Below are positions 1 through 8,424 of a DNA stretch of 64,000 bases, one piece after another. Source of the DNA: Pseudomonadota bacterium (lineage in GTDB: Bacteria > Pseudomonadota > Alphaproteobacteria > Rhizobiales > Pleomorphomonadaceae); contig JAEZHI010000039.1 in assembly GCA_023436885.1 (NCBI GenBank), positions 62,001 to 126,000 on the forward strand, given 5' to 3'. A program made the translations under genes and the position numbers. Every line of letters begins with the position of its first letter. Positions within the stretch are counted from its first letter, which is position 1. A model generated the notes under the pieces. The model worked only from the letters and a program-made list of their open reading frames with translations. It had not been told where the DNA came from and searched no databases.

Positions 1-982
1 GGTTCGACACTTCGTTGGTGCCGGGGGCAACGCCGAAGAGGCCGTTCTCGGGGTTGATGGCGCGCAGCTCGCCGTTGGCGTCCGGCTTGATCCAGGCGAT
101 GTCGTCACCGATGGTGGTGACTTCCCAGCCCTTGTAGGCCTTCGGCGGGATCAGCATGGCGAAGTTGGTCTTGCCGCAAGCCGACGGGAAGGCAGCAGCG
201 ACGTAGGCCTTCTCACCCTTGGGGTTCTTGACGCCGAGGATGAGCATGTGCTCGGCCAGCCAGCCCTCATCGCGGGCCATGACCGAGGCGATGCGCAGGG
301 CCAGACACTTCTTGCCGAGCAGGGCGTTGCCACCGTAACCCGAACCGAACGACATGATCTCGCGGGTTTCGGGGAAGTGGACGATGTACTTGGTGTCGTT
401 GCAGGGCCAGGCGACGTCCTTTTGACCGGGCTGCAGCGGAGCGCCAACCGAGTGGATGCAAGGCACGAAGTCGTCATTGCCGAGCACGTCCAGCACCTTC
501 TGGCCCATGCGGGTCATGATGCGCATGTGGACGGCGACGTAGGCGCTATCGGAGAGCTCAACACCGATCTGGGCGATCTTCGAACCGAGCGGCCCCATGG
601 AGAAGGGGATGACGTACATCGTACGGCCCTTCATGCAGCCCTTGAACAGGCCCTGCATGGTGGCGCGCATCTCGGCCGGATCAGCCCAGTTGTTGGTCGG
701 ACCGGCTTCTTCCTTGGTCTTGGAGCAGATGTAGGTGCGGTCTTCGACGCGAGCGACGTCCGATGGATTAGACCGGGCGAGGAAGCTGTTCGGGCGCTTG
801 GCGGGGTTCAGGCGAGTGAAGGTGCCGCCGTCGACCAGTTCCTGGCAGAGGCGATCATATTCTTCCTGCGAACCATCGCACCAGTAGATGCGGTCCGGGG
901 TCGTCAGCTTGGCAACTTCTTCGACCCAGGCAATCAGCTTGGCATTCTTGGTAGGAGCCTGCTTGGTAAGAGTTTGTAACAT
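1..982 (-). CDS. pckG: Phosphoenolpyruvate carboxykinase (GTP), N-terminal part
   Basis: Cytosolic gluconeogenic enzyme converting oxaloacetate and GTP to phosphoenolpyruvate, CO2 and GDP. The gene runs off the left edge, so only about the first 327 codons are present. The translation contains the GTP-class kinase-1a motif AFPSACGKTNFAML, the stretch FGSGYGGNALLGKKC and an N-terminal RNPAKRP-like element (RLNPAKRPNSF). These are signatures of the GTP enzyme, not the unrelated ATP-dependent PckA usual in rhizobia. The start is ATG at 982, with GGAGAAAG a few bases upstream. It is transcribed away from the 600-bp intergenic region to its right. Family assignment is secure; the missing C-terminus lies outside the window. 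Confidence 0.95.
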   Translation of the reverse strand, partial: MLQTLTKQAPTKNAKLIAWVEEVAKLTTPDRIYWCDGSQEEYDRLCQELVDGGTFTRLNPAKRPNSFLARSNPSDVARVEDRTYICSKTKEEAGPTNNWADPAEMRATMQGLFKGCMKGRTMYVIPFSMGPLGSKIAQIGVELSDSAYVAVHMRIMTRMGQKVLDVLGNDDFVPCIHSVGAPLQPGQKDVAWPCNDTKYIVHFPETREIMSFGSGYGGNALLGKKCLALRIASVMARDEGWLAEHMLILGVKNPKGEKAYVAAAFPSACGKTNFAMLIPPKAYKGWEVTTIGDDIAWIKPDANGELRAINPENGLFGVAPGTNEVSN

Positions 983-1587
983 CAGCTTTCTCCGATGGAC
1001 ATATCGCCGCCCGTTCCGGTCTCATTTGCAAGAGAGGACTTATGAGACAATGCGCCGACAGGGTGGTTAAGGTTCGCAGCCTGAAGAAAGAGACGTCTGC
1101 CTTGGTGGCTAAGCCATGAATGAGCATCGCGGGAAACCATGCGGTTCCCTCCAGACAACCCCATGACAGTCGACTCTCCTACCAGTCTCTCCAACGCCCG
1201 GCACCCATAACCGAGCGGCCCGGATTAGCGTTCCTGAAAAAGACAATATCGACGGAAGTATGAGGGATCAATCGTTGTAAGACCGTACAAGCGGCGAGAA
1301 ACCGGCCACCAAAAATACGAACGAAAAATGAACATCCGTGTACTCGACGCGACTGACAACCTATCAATTCGGCTAATTTCTGGGCTTTTTTCATATACTG
1401 AACATTCCAGTTACGAATTCCACCCAAAGTTCTACGTGCCAGTACGTATCGAATACGTATTATGTACTAGGAAAGCAGGAATTTCGTTCGCTGGCAAGCA
1501 GCCCGAACGCAATTCTGGCCTCTAAACGGTTAGCTTGCGGCATTAATCGATTTTGATTCCATCCTTGTCAGACGGCCGTCGGAAGCC
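983..1587. other. Intergenic region upstream of pckG
   Basis: About 605 bases without a convincing gene. Short open frames here lack ribosome binding sites and recognisable products. The right half (about 1330-1560) is more AT-rich than its surroundings. The pckG promoter must lie in this region, but I could not pick out -35/-10 boxes with confidence. The ABC-F gene ends at the right border. Confidence 0.5.
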
Positions 1588-3177
1588 TCAAGACTTGGCC
1601 TTCGAAAGCACCAAACGGCGATTGATGCCGATTGCTTCAAGAAAAGCTTCGTCATGACTTACGACCAGAAGAGCCCCGTCGTAGGCGCGCAGTCCCGCTT
1701 CGACCGTCTCGATCGAGTCGATGTCCAGATGGTTGGTCGGCTCGTCGAGAATGAGAAGCTGAGGTGGCCTCACTTGCCCCAGGACACACGCCAGGCCCGC
1801 CCGGAGTCGTTCTCCACCCGACAGGCTGCCGACCAGACTGAGCGCTGCATCGGCTCGAAACTTGAAGCGGGCGAGACTTGCGCGACATGCCTCTTCTTCA
1901 GCTCCAGGGACGAGGCGGCGGTAGTTGTCCCGGATGGTGGCCGCTTCGTCGAGGAGCGAGACCTTCTGGTCGAGAAAGGCAAAGTCGACGCAAAGGCCGA
2001 CCTTGCCGAACAGTGGCTTCAGGTCGCCGGTGAGTGTCCGCAGAAGGGTCGTTTTTCCAGCCCCATTTGGACCGGTGATGGCTATCCGCTCCGGCCCTCG
2101 GACTTCCAGGGACAACTCTTCCAAGAGCACTCTGCCGTCATACCCCACGCTAAGCCGGTCGAGCTTCAGCACAAGGCGGTTGGAAACAAGGCCTGATGGC
2201 GGCAGCTTGACCGAGAAGGGCACCAATATCTCAAGTTTGCCGCGCGCGTCGTCCACCGCGGACGTCGCATCTGCAAGCCGTCGTTCGGCCAATCTGGCAT
2301 CGGCGGCACGCGTCTCTTCCGCTTTGCGCTCAAGGCCGCCCGCCACGATCTTCGGCATGTCACCTCTCGCGGCCTTTCGCGCGCCAACGCCTGCTCTGCG
2401 CGCCTGTTTTTCCGCTTGTGCCTGGGCCGCGCGCCGCTCGCCGGCCAGATGCCTCTCGGCATCGTCGAGATCATGGCGGGCAGCCGCGAGCTCGACCGCC
2501 TTGCGCGCCCGGTAAGCGCTCCACCCCCCACCATAACGGCTGGCGCCCAGCGAGGTGAGCTCGACGATGCTGTCCATAGTCTCAAGAAGTTCACGGTCAT
2601 GACTGACCACCACGGCACCACCCCGCCAGCCAGCCAGAAGGTCGGCGACTGCCCGCCGCCCATCGCGATCGAGGTTGTTGGTCGGCTCGTCGAGCAGCAG
2701 CATGTCGGGTTCGCCGAACGTCAGGGACGCCAAAGCAACCCTGGTCATCTCGCCGCCGGACAGCGTATCGAGCCGTGTATCGGCATTGATAGAAAGCTGA
2801 AGGCGAGCAAGCGCGGCCTCCAGGCGAACCGGGAGGGTCCAGTCAGCCACGGCAAGTTCCGCAAGGGTAGCCTCCCCGGCTTCTGCACGGGCAAGCACGG
2901 CCAATGGCTCACGAATGCCAAACAGATCGGCAACGATCACGTCGGGAGGCGGAGCAACGATTTGGCGCAAGACACCAATGCGTCCACCAAACCCGATGCT
3001 GCCGGAGCGCGGTGTCAGCTCACCGGCAATCAAGCGCAGCAGGGTGGACTTGCCAACGCCGTTGCGGCCGACAAGCCCCGTCCGTTCTGCGCCGAAAGCA
3101 ATATTGAGATTTTCGAAGAGAGACCGGCCGTCAGGCGTAGAATAGCTGAGACCGGAAAGCGTGATGGAAACGGGCAT
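1588..3177 (-). CDS. ABC-F family ATP-binding protein
   Basis: Soluble protein of 529 residues with two ABC ATPase domains in tandem and no membrane segment, the ABC-F architecture. Domain 1 has Walker A GRNGVGKST, signature LSGGEMTRVALA and Walker B LLLDEPTNNLD. Domain 2 has GPNGAGKTT, LSGGERLRAGLA and LILDEPTNHLD. The two domains are joined by a charged, Ala/Arg-rich helical linker (about residues 220-310). ABC-F proteins act on the ribosome, in translation-factor or antibiotic-protection roles. The DEPTNNLD/DEPTNHLD boxes fit the family, but which subfamily cannot be decided by eye. Start is ATG at 3177 with AGGAC upstream. It appears to be a single-gene unit. Confidence 0.88.
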   Translation of the reverse strand: MPVSITLSGLSYSTPDGRSLFENLNIAFGAERTGLVGRNGVGKSTLLRLIAGELTPRSGSIGFGGRIGVLRQIVAPPPDVIVADLFGIREPLAVLARAEAGEATLAELAVADWTLPVRLEAALARLQLSINADTRLDTLSGGEMTRVALASLTFGEPDMLLLDEPTNNLDRDGRRAVADLLAGWRGGAVVVSHDRELLETMDSIVELTSLGASRYGGGWSAYRARKAVELAAARHDLDDAERHLAGERRAAQAQAEKQARRAGVGARKAARGDMPKIVAGGLERKAEETRAADARLAERRLADATSAVDDARGKLEILVPFSVKLPPSGLVSNRLVLKLDRLSVGYDGRVLLEELSLEVRGPERIAITGPNGAGKTTLLRTLTGDLKPLFGKVGLCVDFAFLDQKVSLLDEAATIRDNYRRLVPGAEEEACRASLARFKFRADAALSLVGSLSGGERLRAGLACVLGQVRPPQLLILDEPTNHLDIDSIETVEAGLRAYDGALLVVSHDEAFLEAIGINRRLVLSKAKS

Positions 3178-3526
3178 GAATACGAGTCCTGATGGCAGGG
3201 AAAATGAGATCTGCGATCAGGCTGTCGTTCATTGTGGTACGTGTCCGTCATGCATTGGGCCGAAGTGCCCGGGCGGGCGGCATATAGGCCCCTAAACCGG
3301 CGGGCGCAAGCGATTTCAATCAAATTAGATGCTTTTGTGTAGGGCGTTTCGGACAATGCAAATCACTCTTACTTCACCCTAACAGATTTGAGTTTTCGGT
3401 ATTGGGCGGACATGCCTCACCTTCGAAGTAGAGATACCGCCTTAACAATCGCAGGCAAGCCGCAGATCTTACTTGCTTTCCGCGCGGTCCAAATGATCTG
3501 AGCGTGCACTTGGAGCGCTGCCGCCG

Positions 3527-4408
3527 CTAAACGTGCTCGGCCAAATACATCCGCAATGCCTCAACGAACAGCTTGACCTTCTGCGGCACCAATCGCGTCG
3601 TCGGATAGACGGCCCAAATACCCAGCGTCTCGGGCACCGCATCGGCCAGCGCGACGGGAACAAGCCGGCCCGCCGCAACGTCATCGGTTACATTCCAGTC
3701 CGACAGGAGCGCCAACCCCATGCCTTCGAGGCAGGCGGCATGCAGCGCATCGATGGAGTTGCTGCTGCATCGTCCAGACACCTTCACCTTGCGAACACGG
3801 CCATCTACCCAGAAAGCCCAATTTGCCGCCCCCGTCAGTGCCAAACACTCATGATCGCGAAGATCGGTCAGACGGCGAGGCATGCCGGCGGCCGCCAAAT
3901 AGGCTGGCGACGCGTGAAGGCGTCGGGAACTATCCGCAAGACGGCGCGCAATCAGTGTGTTGTCGCGCAAGGGAGCGATGCGGATAGCCAGATCAACACC
4001 GCCGGCAACAATGTCGACGACCAGATCAGTAAGCTGCAGATCCACGCGAACCTCAGGGTTCGCCCTGAGAAAGTCAGGCAGCATTGCCGTTACGACTTTG
4101 CGGCCAAACGGTTCGGACGCCGTAATGCGCAACAGACCGGCTGCACCGCTGACCGAGGGACGAATGGCCGCGCGGGCATTGGCGGCCTCTTCGACCATCG
4201 CCTCGGCATGGGGGAGAAATGCCTCCCCTTCGGTGGTGAGAGCAAGCGCCCGTGTCGTCCGATGAACGAGGCGCACCCCGAGCTCAGATTCGAGGGCGGC
4301 GAGCCGACGCGAGGCCGCCATCGGACCCAGGCCGAGCTTGCGCGCGGCCGATGCTAAACTGCCGGTGCGGGCGGCCTCGGCAAAAACTGAAACGCTTTCA
4401 ATGTCCAT
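3527..4408 (-). CDS. LysR-family transcriptional regulator
   Basis: A 293-residue regulator of normal LysR length. The N-terminal winged helix-turn-helix (about residues 3-62) reads DIESVSVFAEAARTGSLASAA, then KLGLGPMAASRRLAALESELG. The remainder is a type 2 periplasmic-binding-like effector domain ending at about 293. It is divergent from the MFS transporter gene, and the 127-bp space between them carries an inverted repeat. The usual LysR arrangement would be autorepression plus effector-dependent activation of the transporter. The effector is unknown. Family call is secure; target is inferred from position. Confidence 0.93.
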   Translation of the reverse strand: MDIESVSVFAEAARTGSLASAARKLGLGPMAASRRLAALESELGVRLVHRTTRALALTTEGEAFLPHAEAMVEEAANARAAIRPSVSGAAGLLRITASEPFGRKVVTAMLPDFLRANPEVRVDLQLTDLVVDIVAGGVDLAIRIAPLRDNTLIARRLADSSRRLHASPAYLAAAGMPRRLTDLRDHECLALTGAANWAFWVDGRVRKVKVSGRCSSNSIDALHAACLEGMGLALLSDWNVTDDVAAGRLVPVALADAVPETLGIWAVYPTTRLVPQKVKLFVEALRMYLAEHV

Positions 4409-4451
4409 TGTATCGAATTCCGTTATGCCGCCTCATCGAATGACCAGACTA

Positions 4452-4475
4452 TACGAAAATCGGTTATTATTCGTA
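4452..4475. promoter_or_regulatory. Candidate LysR operator between regulator and MFS gene
   Basis: A perfect 6-bp inverted repeat, TACGAA (4452-4457) and TTCGTA (4470-4475), is separated by 12 bases of AT-rich DNA. It lies midway between the divergent starts at 4408 and 4536. The position suits a LysR recognition/activation site. Binding is inferred, not shown. Confidence 0.55.
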
Positions 4476-4535
4476 ATATCAATCCTGCGAGGCATCCTCC
4501 CTGCCCGCGCATGGCCGCAGGGCCAGGAGAAGATC

Positions 4536-5729
4536 ATGAATTCCTCAGTTGCCGAAGCGGATGCCCAACCGGCCACGCTCTCCCGCGGCTTGACGCTCGC
4601 CATGGCTGCAGCCGCAGGCCTCGCCGTTGCCAACATCTACTACAACCAACCATTGCTCGGCGTAATGCAGGCCGACCTACAGAGCCCGCTCACAGCCTAT
4701 ATTCCGACGGCAACCCAGCTCGGCTACGCGGCTGGTCTCTTCCTGCTCGTCCCCCTTGGAGACATCTTCGAGCGGCGGTCACTGATTGTTGGGCAGTTCC
4801 TGCTGCTTGCCTTGTCGCTTGCAGCCACCGCCATGGCGCCAACGGCGGCCATCATGGTCGTCGCCTCCTTCGTCGTCGGCCTAGCCGCAACGGTTGCCCA
4901 ACAAGTCGTTCCGTTCGCCGCACATCTGGCGCCGCCGGAGCGGCGAGGCGCAACCGTGGGAACCGTCATGGCGGGCCTTTTTGCCGGCATTCTGCTCAGC
5001 CGCACGGTGGCGGGATTCGTGGGTGAGCACACCGGTTGGCGGACGGTATTCTGGCTCGGTGTTCCGCTTGCCGCCGGCGCAGCTCTTTGGATGGGGCTTC
5101 GTCTTCCCAGAAGTCATCCAGGCGGCAGCCTCGGCTATCGGCAACTCATGTTTTCACTGATCCATCTGTTTCGCGAGTTCTCCGAACTGCGTCTCGCGGC
5201 GATCACTCAGGCTCTCCTGTTCGCCGCTTTCTCCGCCTTCTGGACCGTACTGGCCCTTCGCCTCGAAGATCCACGCTTCGGCCTTGGGGCTGACGTCGCC
5301 GGCCTGTTCGGTGTGGTCGGACTTGTCGGCATTCTTGCTGCCCCAATGGCCGGTCACATCGCCGATCGCCGCGGCCCCCACGGGGTAATTGCCCTTGGTG
5401 CGGCCCTGACGCTGGCAGCCTGGGCCGTGTTCGGCCTTTGGCAAGCCATTGCCGGTCTCGTGGTTGGCGTCGTGGTGCTCGACTTTGCGGTTCAGAGCTC
5501 GTTGATCTCCAATCAGCACATCATTTATGCGCTACGTCCAGAAGCTAGAGCTCGCATCAACACGCTGTTCATGGGGCTCATGTTCCTGGGCGGCGCCGCG
5601 GGCTCCGCGCTCGCCGGTGCGGTCTGGCCCAAGGCTGGCTGGCCGGCCGTCGCCGTAATCGGCGCAAGCCTTGCGCTCGTCGCAACTCTGCTGCAGGTCG
5701 GCAGCCTGGTTCGGCGCAACACCAAGTGA
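4536..5729 (+). CDS. MFS transporter (YgaY/DHA1-like)
   Basis: Inner-membrane major facilitator protein of 397 residues with about 12 hydrophobic segments. The first segment carries the ANIYYNQPLLGVMQ signature of this drug/metabolite exporter branch. The loop LGDIFERRSL corresponds to the conserved MFS motif between helices 2 and 3, and HIADRRGPHG is its second-half counterpart. I chose ATG 4536 because AGGAGA lies just upstream; an in-frame ATG at 4338 would overlap the divergent regulator. The most likely role is export of a small molecule sensed by the adjacent LysR protein. Substrate unknown. Confidence 0.88.
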   Translation: MNSSVAEADAQPATLSRGLTLAMAAAAGLAVANIYYNQPLLGVMQADLQSPLTAYIPTATQLGYAAGLFLLVPLGDIFERRSLIVGQFLLLALSLAATAMAPTAAIMVVASFVVGLAATVAQQVVPFAAHLAPPERRGATVGTVMAGLFAGILLSRTVAGFVGEHTGWRTVFWLGVPLAAGAALWMGLRLPRSHPGGSLGYRQLMFSLIHLFREFSELRLAAITQALLFAAFSAFWTVLALRLEDPRFGLGADVAGLFGVVGLVGILAAPMAGHIADRRGPHGVIALGAALTLAAWAVFGLWQAIAGLVVGVVVLDFAVQSSLISNQHIIYALRPEARARINTLFMGLMFLGGAAGSALAGAVWPKAGWPAVAVIGASLALVATLLQVGSLVRRNTK

Positions 5730-5738
5730 GCAAAGCTC

Positions 5739-6671
5739 CTAGAGCCTTGGCACACCGTGTCGCTTCAAAACATCGATCACTCGATCAGGCGCCTTGAAGC
5801 ACGGGATACCGAGACGCTGTTGCTCTATGATGAGCTCCAGCATTGTATAGTGCCCGGGCAGACCGCCGGACGCTCCCTGCAAGCGAAAAGCCCTGATCGA
5901 CTCCAGGCCGATGTAGGTTCTGCGATAGACATTGTGAGCAAAGAAACGCCTCCGCGTCGGCGCATCCCGGTCGATAACGACGAGTTCGCCACCTGAAAGA
6001 AGGATCAGCAAACCTGTCGTCACGCGCCGTCGGTTCTGCGCGTCACGGCAGGACTTACCAGGTGTTTCGAAATGGATCGGCAACATGAACCTGCCGCCAT
6101 GTCGCTCCTCAGTCAGCATCGCATTGAAGAAGAAGTCCTCGAACTCCTCGGCCTCGTTGTTCGAGCCATAGGCAAAGTCGTCAGGCTGGACAAAATGCTG
6201 ACGCGAAAAGTCAACAATGCGTGTCATGAGATCGGCCGAAGACGAGTTATAAGTGACCGTCAGAGCGTCGCCTTCTTTGAGAAGCAGCACGAAATCGGCA
6301 TGCAGAAGGTTATTCACGGTTCGGACGGCAGCAACGTCGTCCCAGATCACATGACGGCTGACAAAACCTTCAGAATCTTCGCTGGCTGTCAGGAACGTGA
6401 AGCCATCGTCATCGAGCGCGAACACCGCCCCGTATAGCTCGCCGCCCGGATAAGCGTCACGCCGATCGATGGAACGCGGGATTTTTATAAGGTAATCGGC
6501 GTCCTCAAGCCCCGGATAGGCCGACCGGAACCTGCGCGGCATTTCGCTGGCCGACTTGATTGGCAAGAGCCACGGTCCGAAGGCATCGTATTCGCGAAGA
6601 GCGTCGGGATCGATTTCCGAGCGGTTCCAGTTGAGCCCTGGCGGCGAGCGCCTTCCAAGATTGCCAAACAC
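5739..6671 (-). CDS. Conserved hypothetical protein, 310 residues
   Basis: Not recognised as a named family. The protein is soluble-looking and rich in acidic and aromatic residues. It has no signal peptide and no clear transmembrane helix. Its beta-rich stretches (GAVFALDDDGFTFLTAS, then HVIWDDVAAVRTVNN and ADFVLLLKEGDALTVTYN) recall a pleckstrin-like or bacterial PH-type fold. A second similar stretch follows (GLLILLSGGELVVIDRD and IGLESIRAFRLQG), so two copies of a PH-like unit are possible. It is convergent with the MFS gene (stops 9 bp apart). Codon use matches the backbone. Function unknown; the PH suggestion is a guess from residue pattern. Confidence 0.7.
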   Translation of the reverse strand: MFGNLGRRSPPGLNWNRSEIDPDALREYDAFGPWLLPIKSASEMPRRFRSAYPGLEDADYLIKIPRSIDRRDAYPGGELYGAVFALDDDGFTFLTASEDSEGFVSRHVIWDDVAAVRTVNNLLHADFVLLLKEGDALTVTYNSSSADLMTRIVDFSRQHFVQPDDFAYGSNNEAEEFEDFFFNAMLTEERHGGRFMLPIHFETPGKSCRDAQNRRRVTTGLLILLSGGELVVIDRDAPTRRRFFAHNVYRRTYIGLESIRAFRLQGASGGLPGHYTMLELIIEQQRLGIPCFKAPDRVIDVLKRHGVPRL

Positions 6672-7292
6672 ACTCCCGCTCCTTCCCTTCGGTGCACGCC
6701 TCCCAGCAATGCACGAACGTCGCGAACGCGCCCATACCTCGAGAGCTAGGACACTTTCACTCGAACAGCACCAGCACGCACTGCGGCCCTCTTTTCGCCG
6801 CCGAAACGCGGACCGGGAAATACACCCGAACTATTCAGCTATTTGTTTTAGATTCAGTTGATCGGGACACCGGAAGCTACCCTTGATTGTTCACCTCCGT
6901 GTTCAGATACCCACCTGTCAAAAACAGATGCAATCCGACGATAGTCAAGTTCCGCCAACGTTTCAAATTTCCCCAAATCGTTTGCGACCTAGACCTACCT
7001 CCCATATCCCCTTGCACGTGGAGCTGAGTTGGATCGTTTAGTATCAAAACGCCCAGAATCCGGCCGACCTCGTTGCCATGGCCGGCGATTTCTAAGTATA
7101 AACCCAAGGTGAGCTTGCATCCGACCCCCAAATGGGCCTAGACCTTTAGTCGTATCGTTTTCGTTGGCGTTTTGAAAGAACGCCACGTTTTCAATGCGTC
7201 GATCTCGGGAGGCCGATCAACCCGCAGAACACCGCCTTGGACATAAGTCGAAGTTGCGTCTATTGCTCAACGACGCCTCCTGTGCTACCTCA
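6672..7292. other. Gene-poor region before the agl operon
   Basis: About 620 bases lie between the hypothetical gene and the LacI-type regulator. Small open frames here look like noise. Visible structure is limited to an inverted repeat at 7165-7185 and the operator that follows at 7293. The promoters for both flanking genes must sit here. Confidence 0.45.
7165..7185. repeat. 7-bp inverted repeat upstream of the agl regulator
   Basis: TGGCGTT (7165-7171) and AACGCCA (7179-7185) are perfect complements with a 7-base spacer. No T-tract follows, so an operator or RNA hairpin near the agl promoter is more likely than a terminator. Role unknown. Confidence 0.4.
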
Positions 7293-7306
7293 TGGAAACG
7301 CTTCCA
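7293..7306. promoter_or_regulatory. LacI/AglR-type operator
   Basis: TGGAAACGCTTCCA is a CG-centred 14-bp palindrome with one mismatched pair, the classic shape of LacI-family sugar operators. It ends only 4 bp before an ATG at 7311 and 16 bp before the preferred start at 7323. A bound repressor would block the regulator and, if co-transcribed, the whole transport operon. No similar palindrome was seen before aglE. Confidence 0.7.
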
Positions 7307-7322
7307 CGACATGTTTGCCACC

Positions 7323-8336
7323 ATGCGCCCGACGATCAAGGACATAGCTGAGAGAGCTGGAGTTGGCCTCGGCACCGTCTCGCGAGTGCTGAATGACAAT
7401 CCGCGCGTCTCGGATACGACGCGCGCTAAAGTCATGGGCGCCGTCCGTGATCTCAATTATGTACCAAGCCTTGCTGCCCGAGGATTATCACTGGGCAGAA
7501 CGCAGAGCATTGCTATCATAGCGCCTTTCTTTACACGTTCTGTATTTGTCGAACGTCTGCATGGTATTGAGGAAACAACGTCAGCCAATGGTTACGACGT
7601 GGTCATCTACAATGTAGACGCCACCGAGAAGCGCGATCGCTACTTCCGTACAGTCCCAGATCCACGTCGGGTGGATGGCGTGATCGTCATTTCGCTGCCT
7701 CCGTCTGCCTCTGACGTTGCGCGCTTCCAGCGTTCGTCCGTTCCGATTGTATTTGTTGACGTCAGTAATCCGATTTGCGCGCCATTCGACCGTATCGTTA
7801 TCAACGATGTCGAGGGCGGGCGAATGGCGACCCAGCACCTTATCGATCTCGGGCATCGCAGGATTGGATATATAGGCGACATTCCGCAGGCCGGCTTCAA
7901 CTTCACCGCCGGCGAGGATCGCTTCGCCGGCTACCGTCACGCCTTGTCGGCTGCCGGAATCCCAATTCGTTCCGACTATCATCTGGACGGTCGCTTCGGC
8001 CGGGAGATAGCGCGCGACCTAGCCCATCAGATGTTGGACCTTTCCGAGCGCCCTACTGCGATATTCGCGTCGAACGATACCCAGGCACTTGGCGTGATGG
8101 AAGCAGCTCGCGATCTAGGGCTCGGTATCCCGGACGAACTTTCGATCGTCGGCTACGACGACATTGACATGTCTGATTTCCTTGGGCTGACGACAGTCCG
8201 TCAGCTTCTTTTCGAATCCGGGCGTCGCAGCGTCGAAGCCCTCCTCCAGCGAATGGAACAGCCGGAGGGGGAACCCGTCTGCGATTCTTTGCCCGTCGAA
8301 CTCATCGTGCGCCGGACGACCGCTCCGCCACGCTGA
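7323..8336 (+). CDS. aglR: LacI-family repressor of the sugar operon (AglR-like)
   Basis: A 337-residue LacI/GalR-type regulator. The N-terminal HTH begins at residue 2 (RPTIKDIAERAGVGLGTVSR), followed by the hinge (YVPSLAARGLS) and a periplasmic-binding-protein-like sugar domain (about residues 60-335). Characteristic strands include RIVINDVEGGRMATQHLI, PTAIFASNDTQALGVMEAA and ELSIVGYDDIDMSDF. Start is uncertain: ATG 7311 and ATG 7323 are both in frame and neither has a clear Shine-Dalgarno. I prefer 7323 because it places the HTH where it sits in other family members. A longer in-frame start at 7194 would overlap the operator and is unlikely. The likely effector is an alpha-glucoside or sucrose-derived sugar. 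Confidence 0.88.
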   Translation: MRPTIKDIAERAGVGLGTVSRVLNDNPRVSDTTRAKVMGAVRDLNYVPSLAARGLSLGRTQSIAIIAPFFTRSVFVERLHGIEETTSANGYDVVIYNVDATEKRDRYFRTVPDPRRVDGVIVISLPPSASDVARFQRSSVPIVFVDVSNPICAPFDRIVINDVEGGRMATQHLIDLGHRRIGYIGDIPQAGFNFTAGEDRFAGYRHALSAAGIPIRSDYHLDGRFGREIARDLAHQMLDLSERPTAIFASNDTQALGVMEAARDLGLGIPDELSIVGYDDIDMSDFLGLTTVRQLLFESGRRSVEALLQRMEQPEGEPVCDSLPVELIVRRTTAPPR

Positions 8337-8424
8337 TGACGCCACCGCTTTCCATCGAGGGGAAGGCGTCAGGATCGCGCGCGGTGCGCGATTATTCTTT
8401 GGGACCCGAGTTTGGGAGGTTTGG

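Noticed and set aside
4338..4535. Longer MFS start overlapping the LysR gene
   Set aside because: The added residues read through the regulator's 5' end and promoter; AGGAGA supports ATG 4536.
7194..7322. Upstream extension of the LacI-type regulator
   Set aside because: It would include the operator and adds residues unlike any LacI-family N-terminus.
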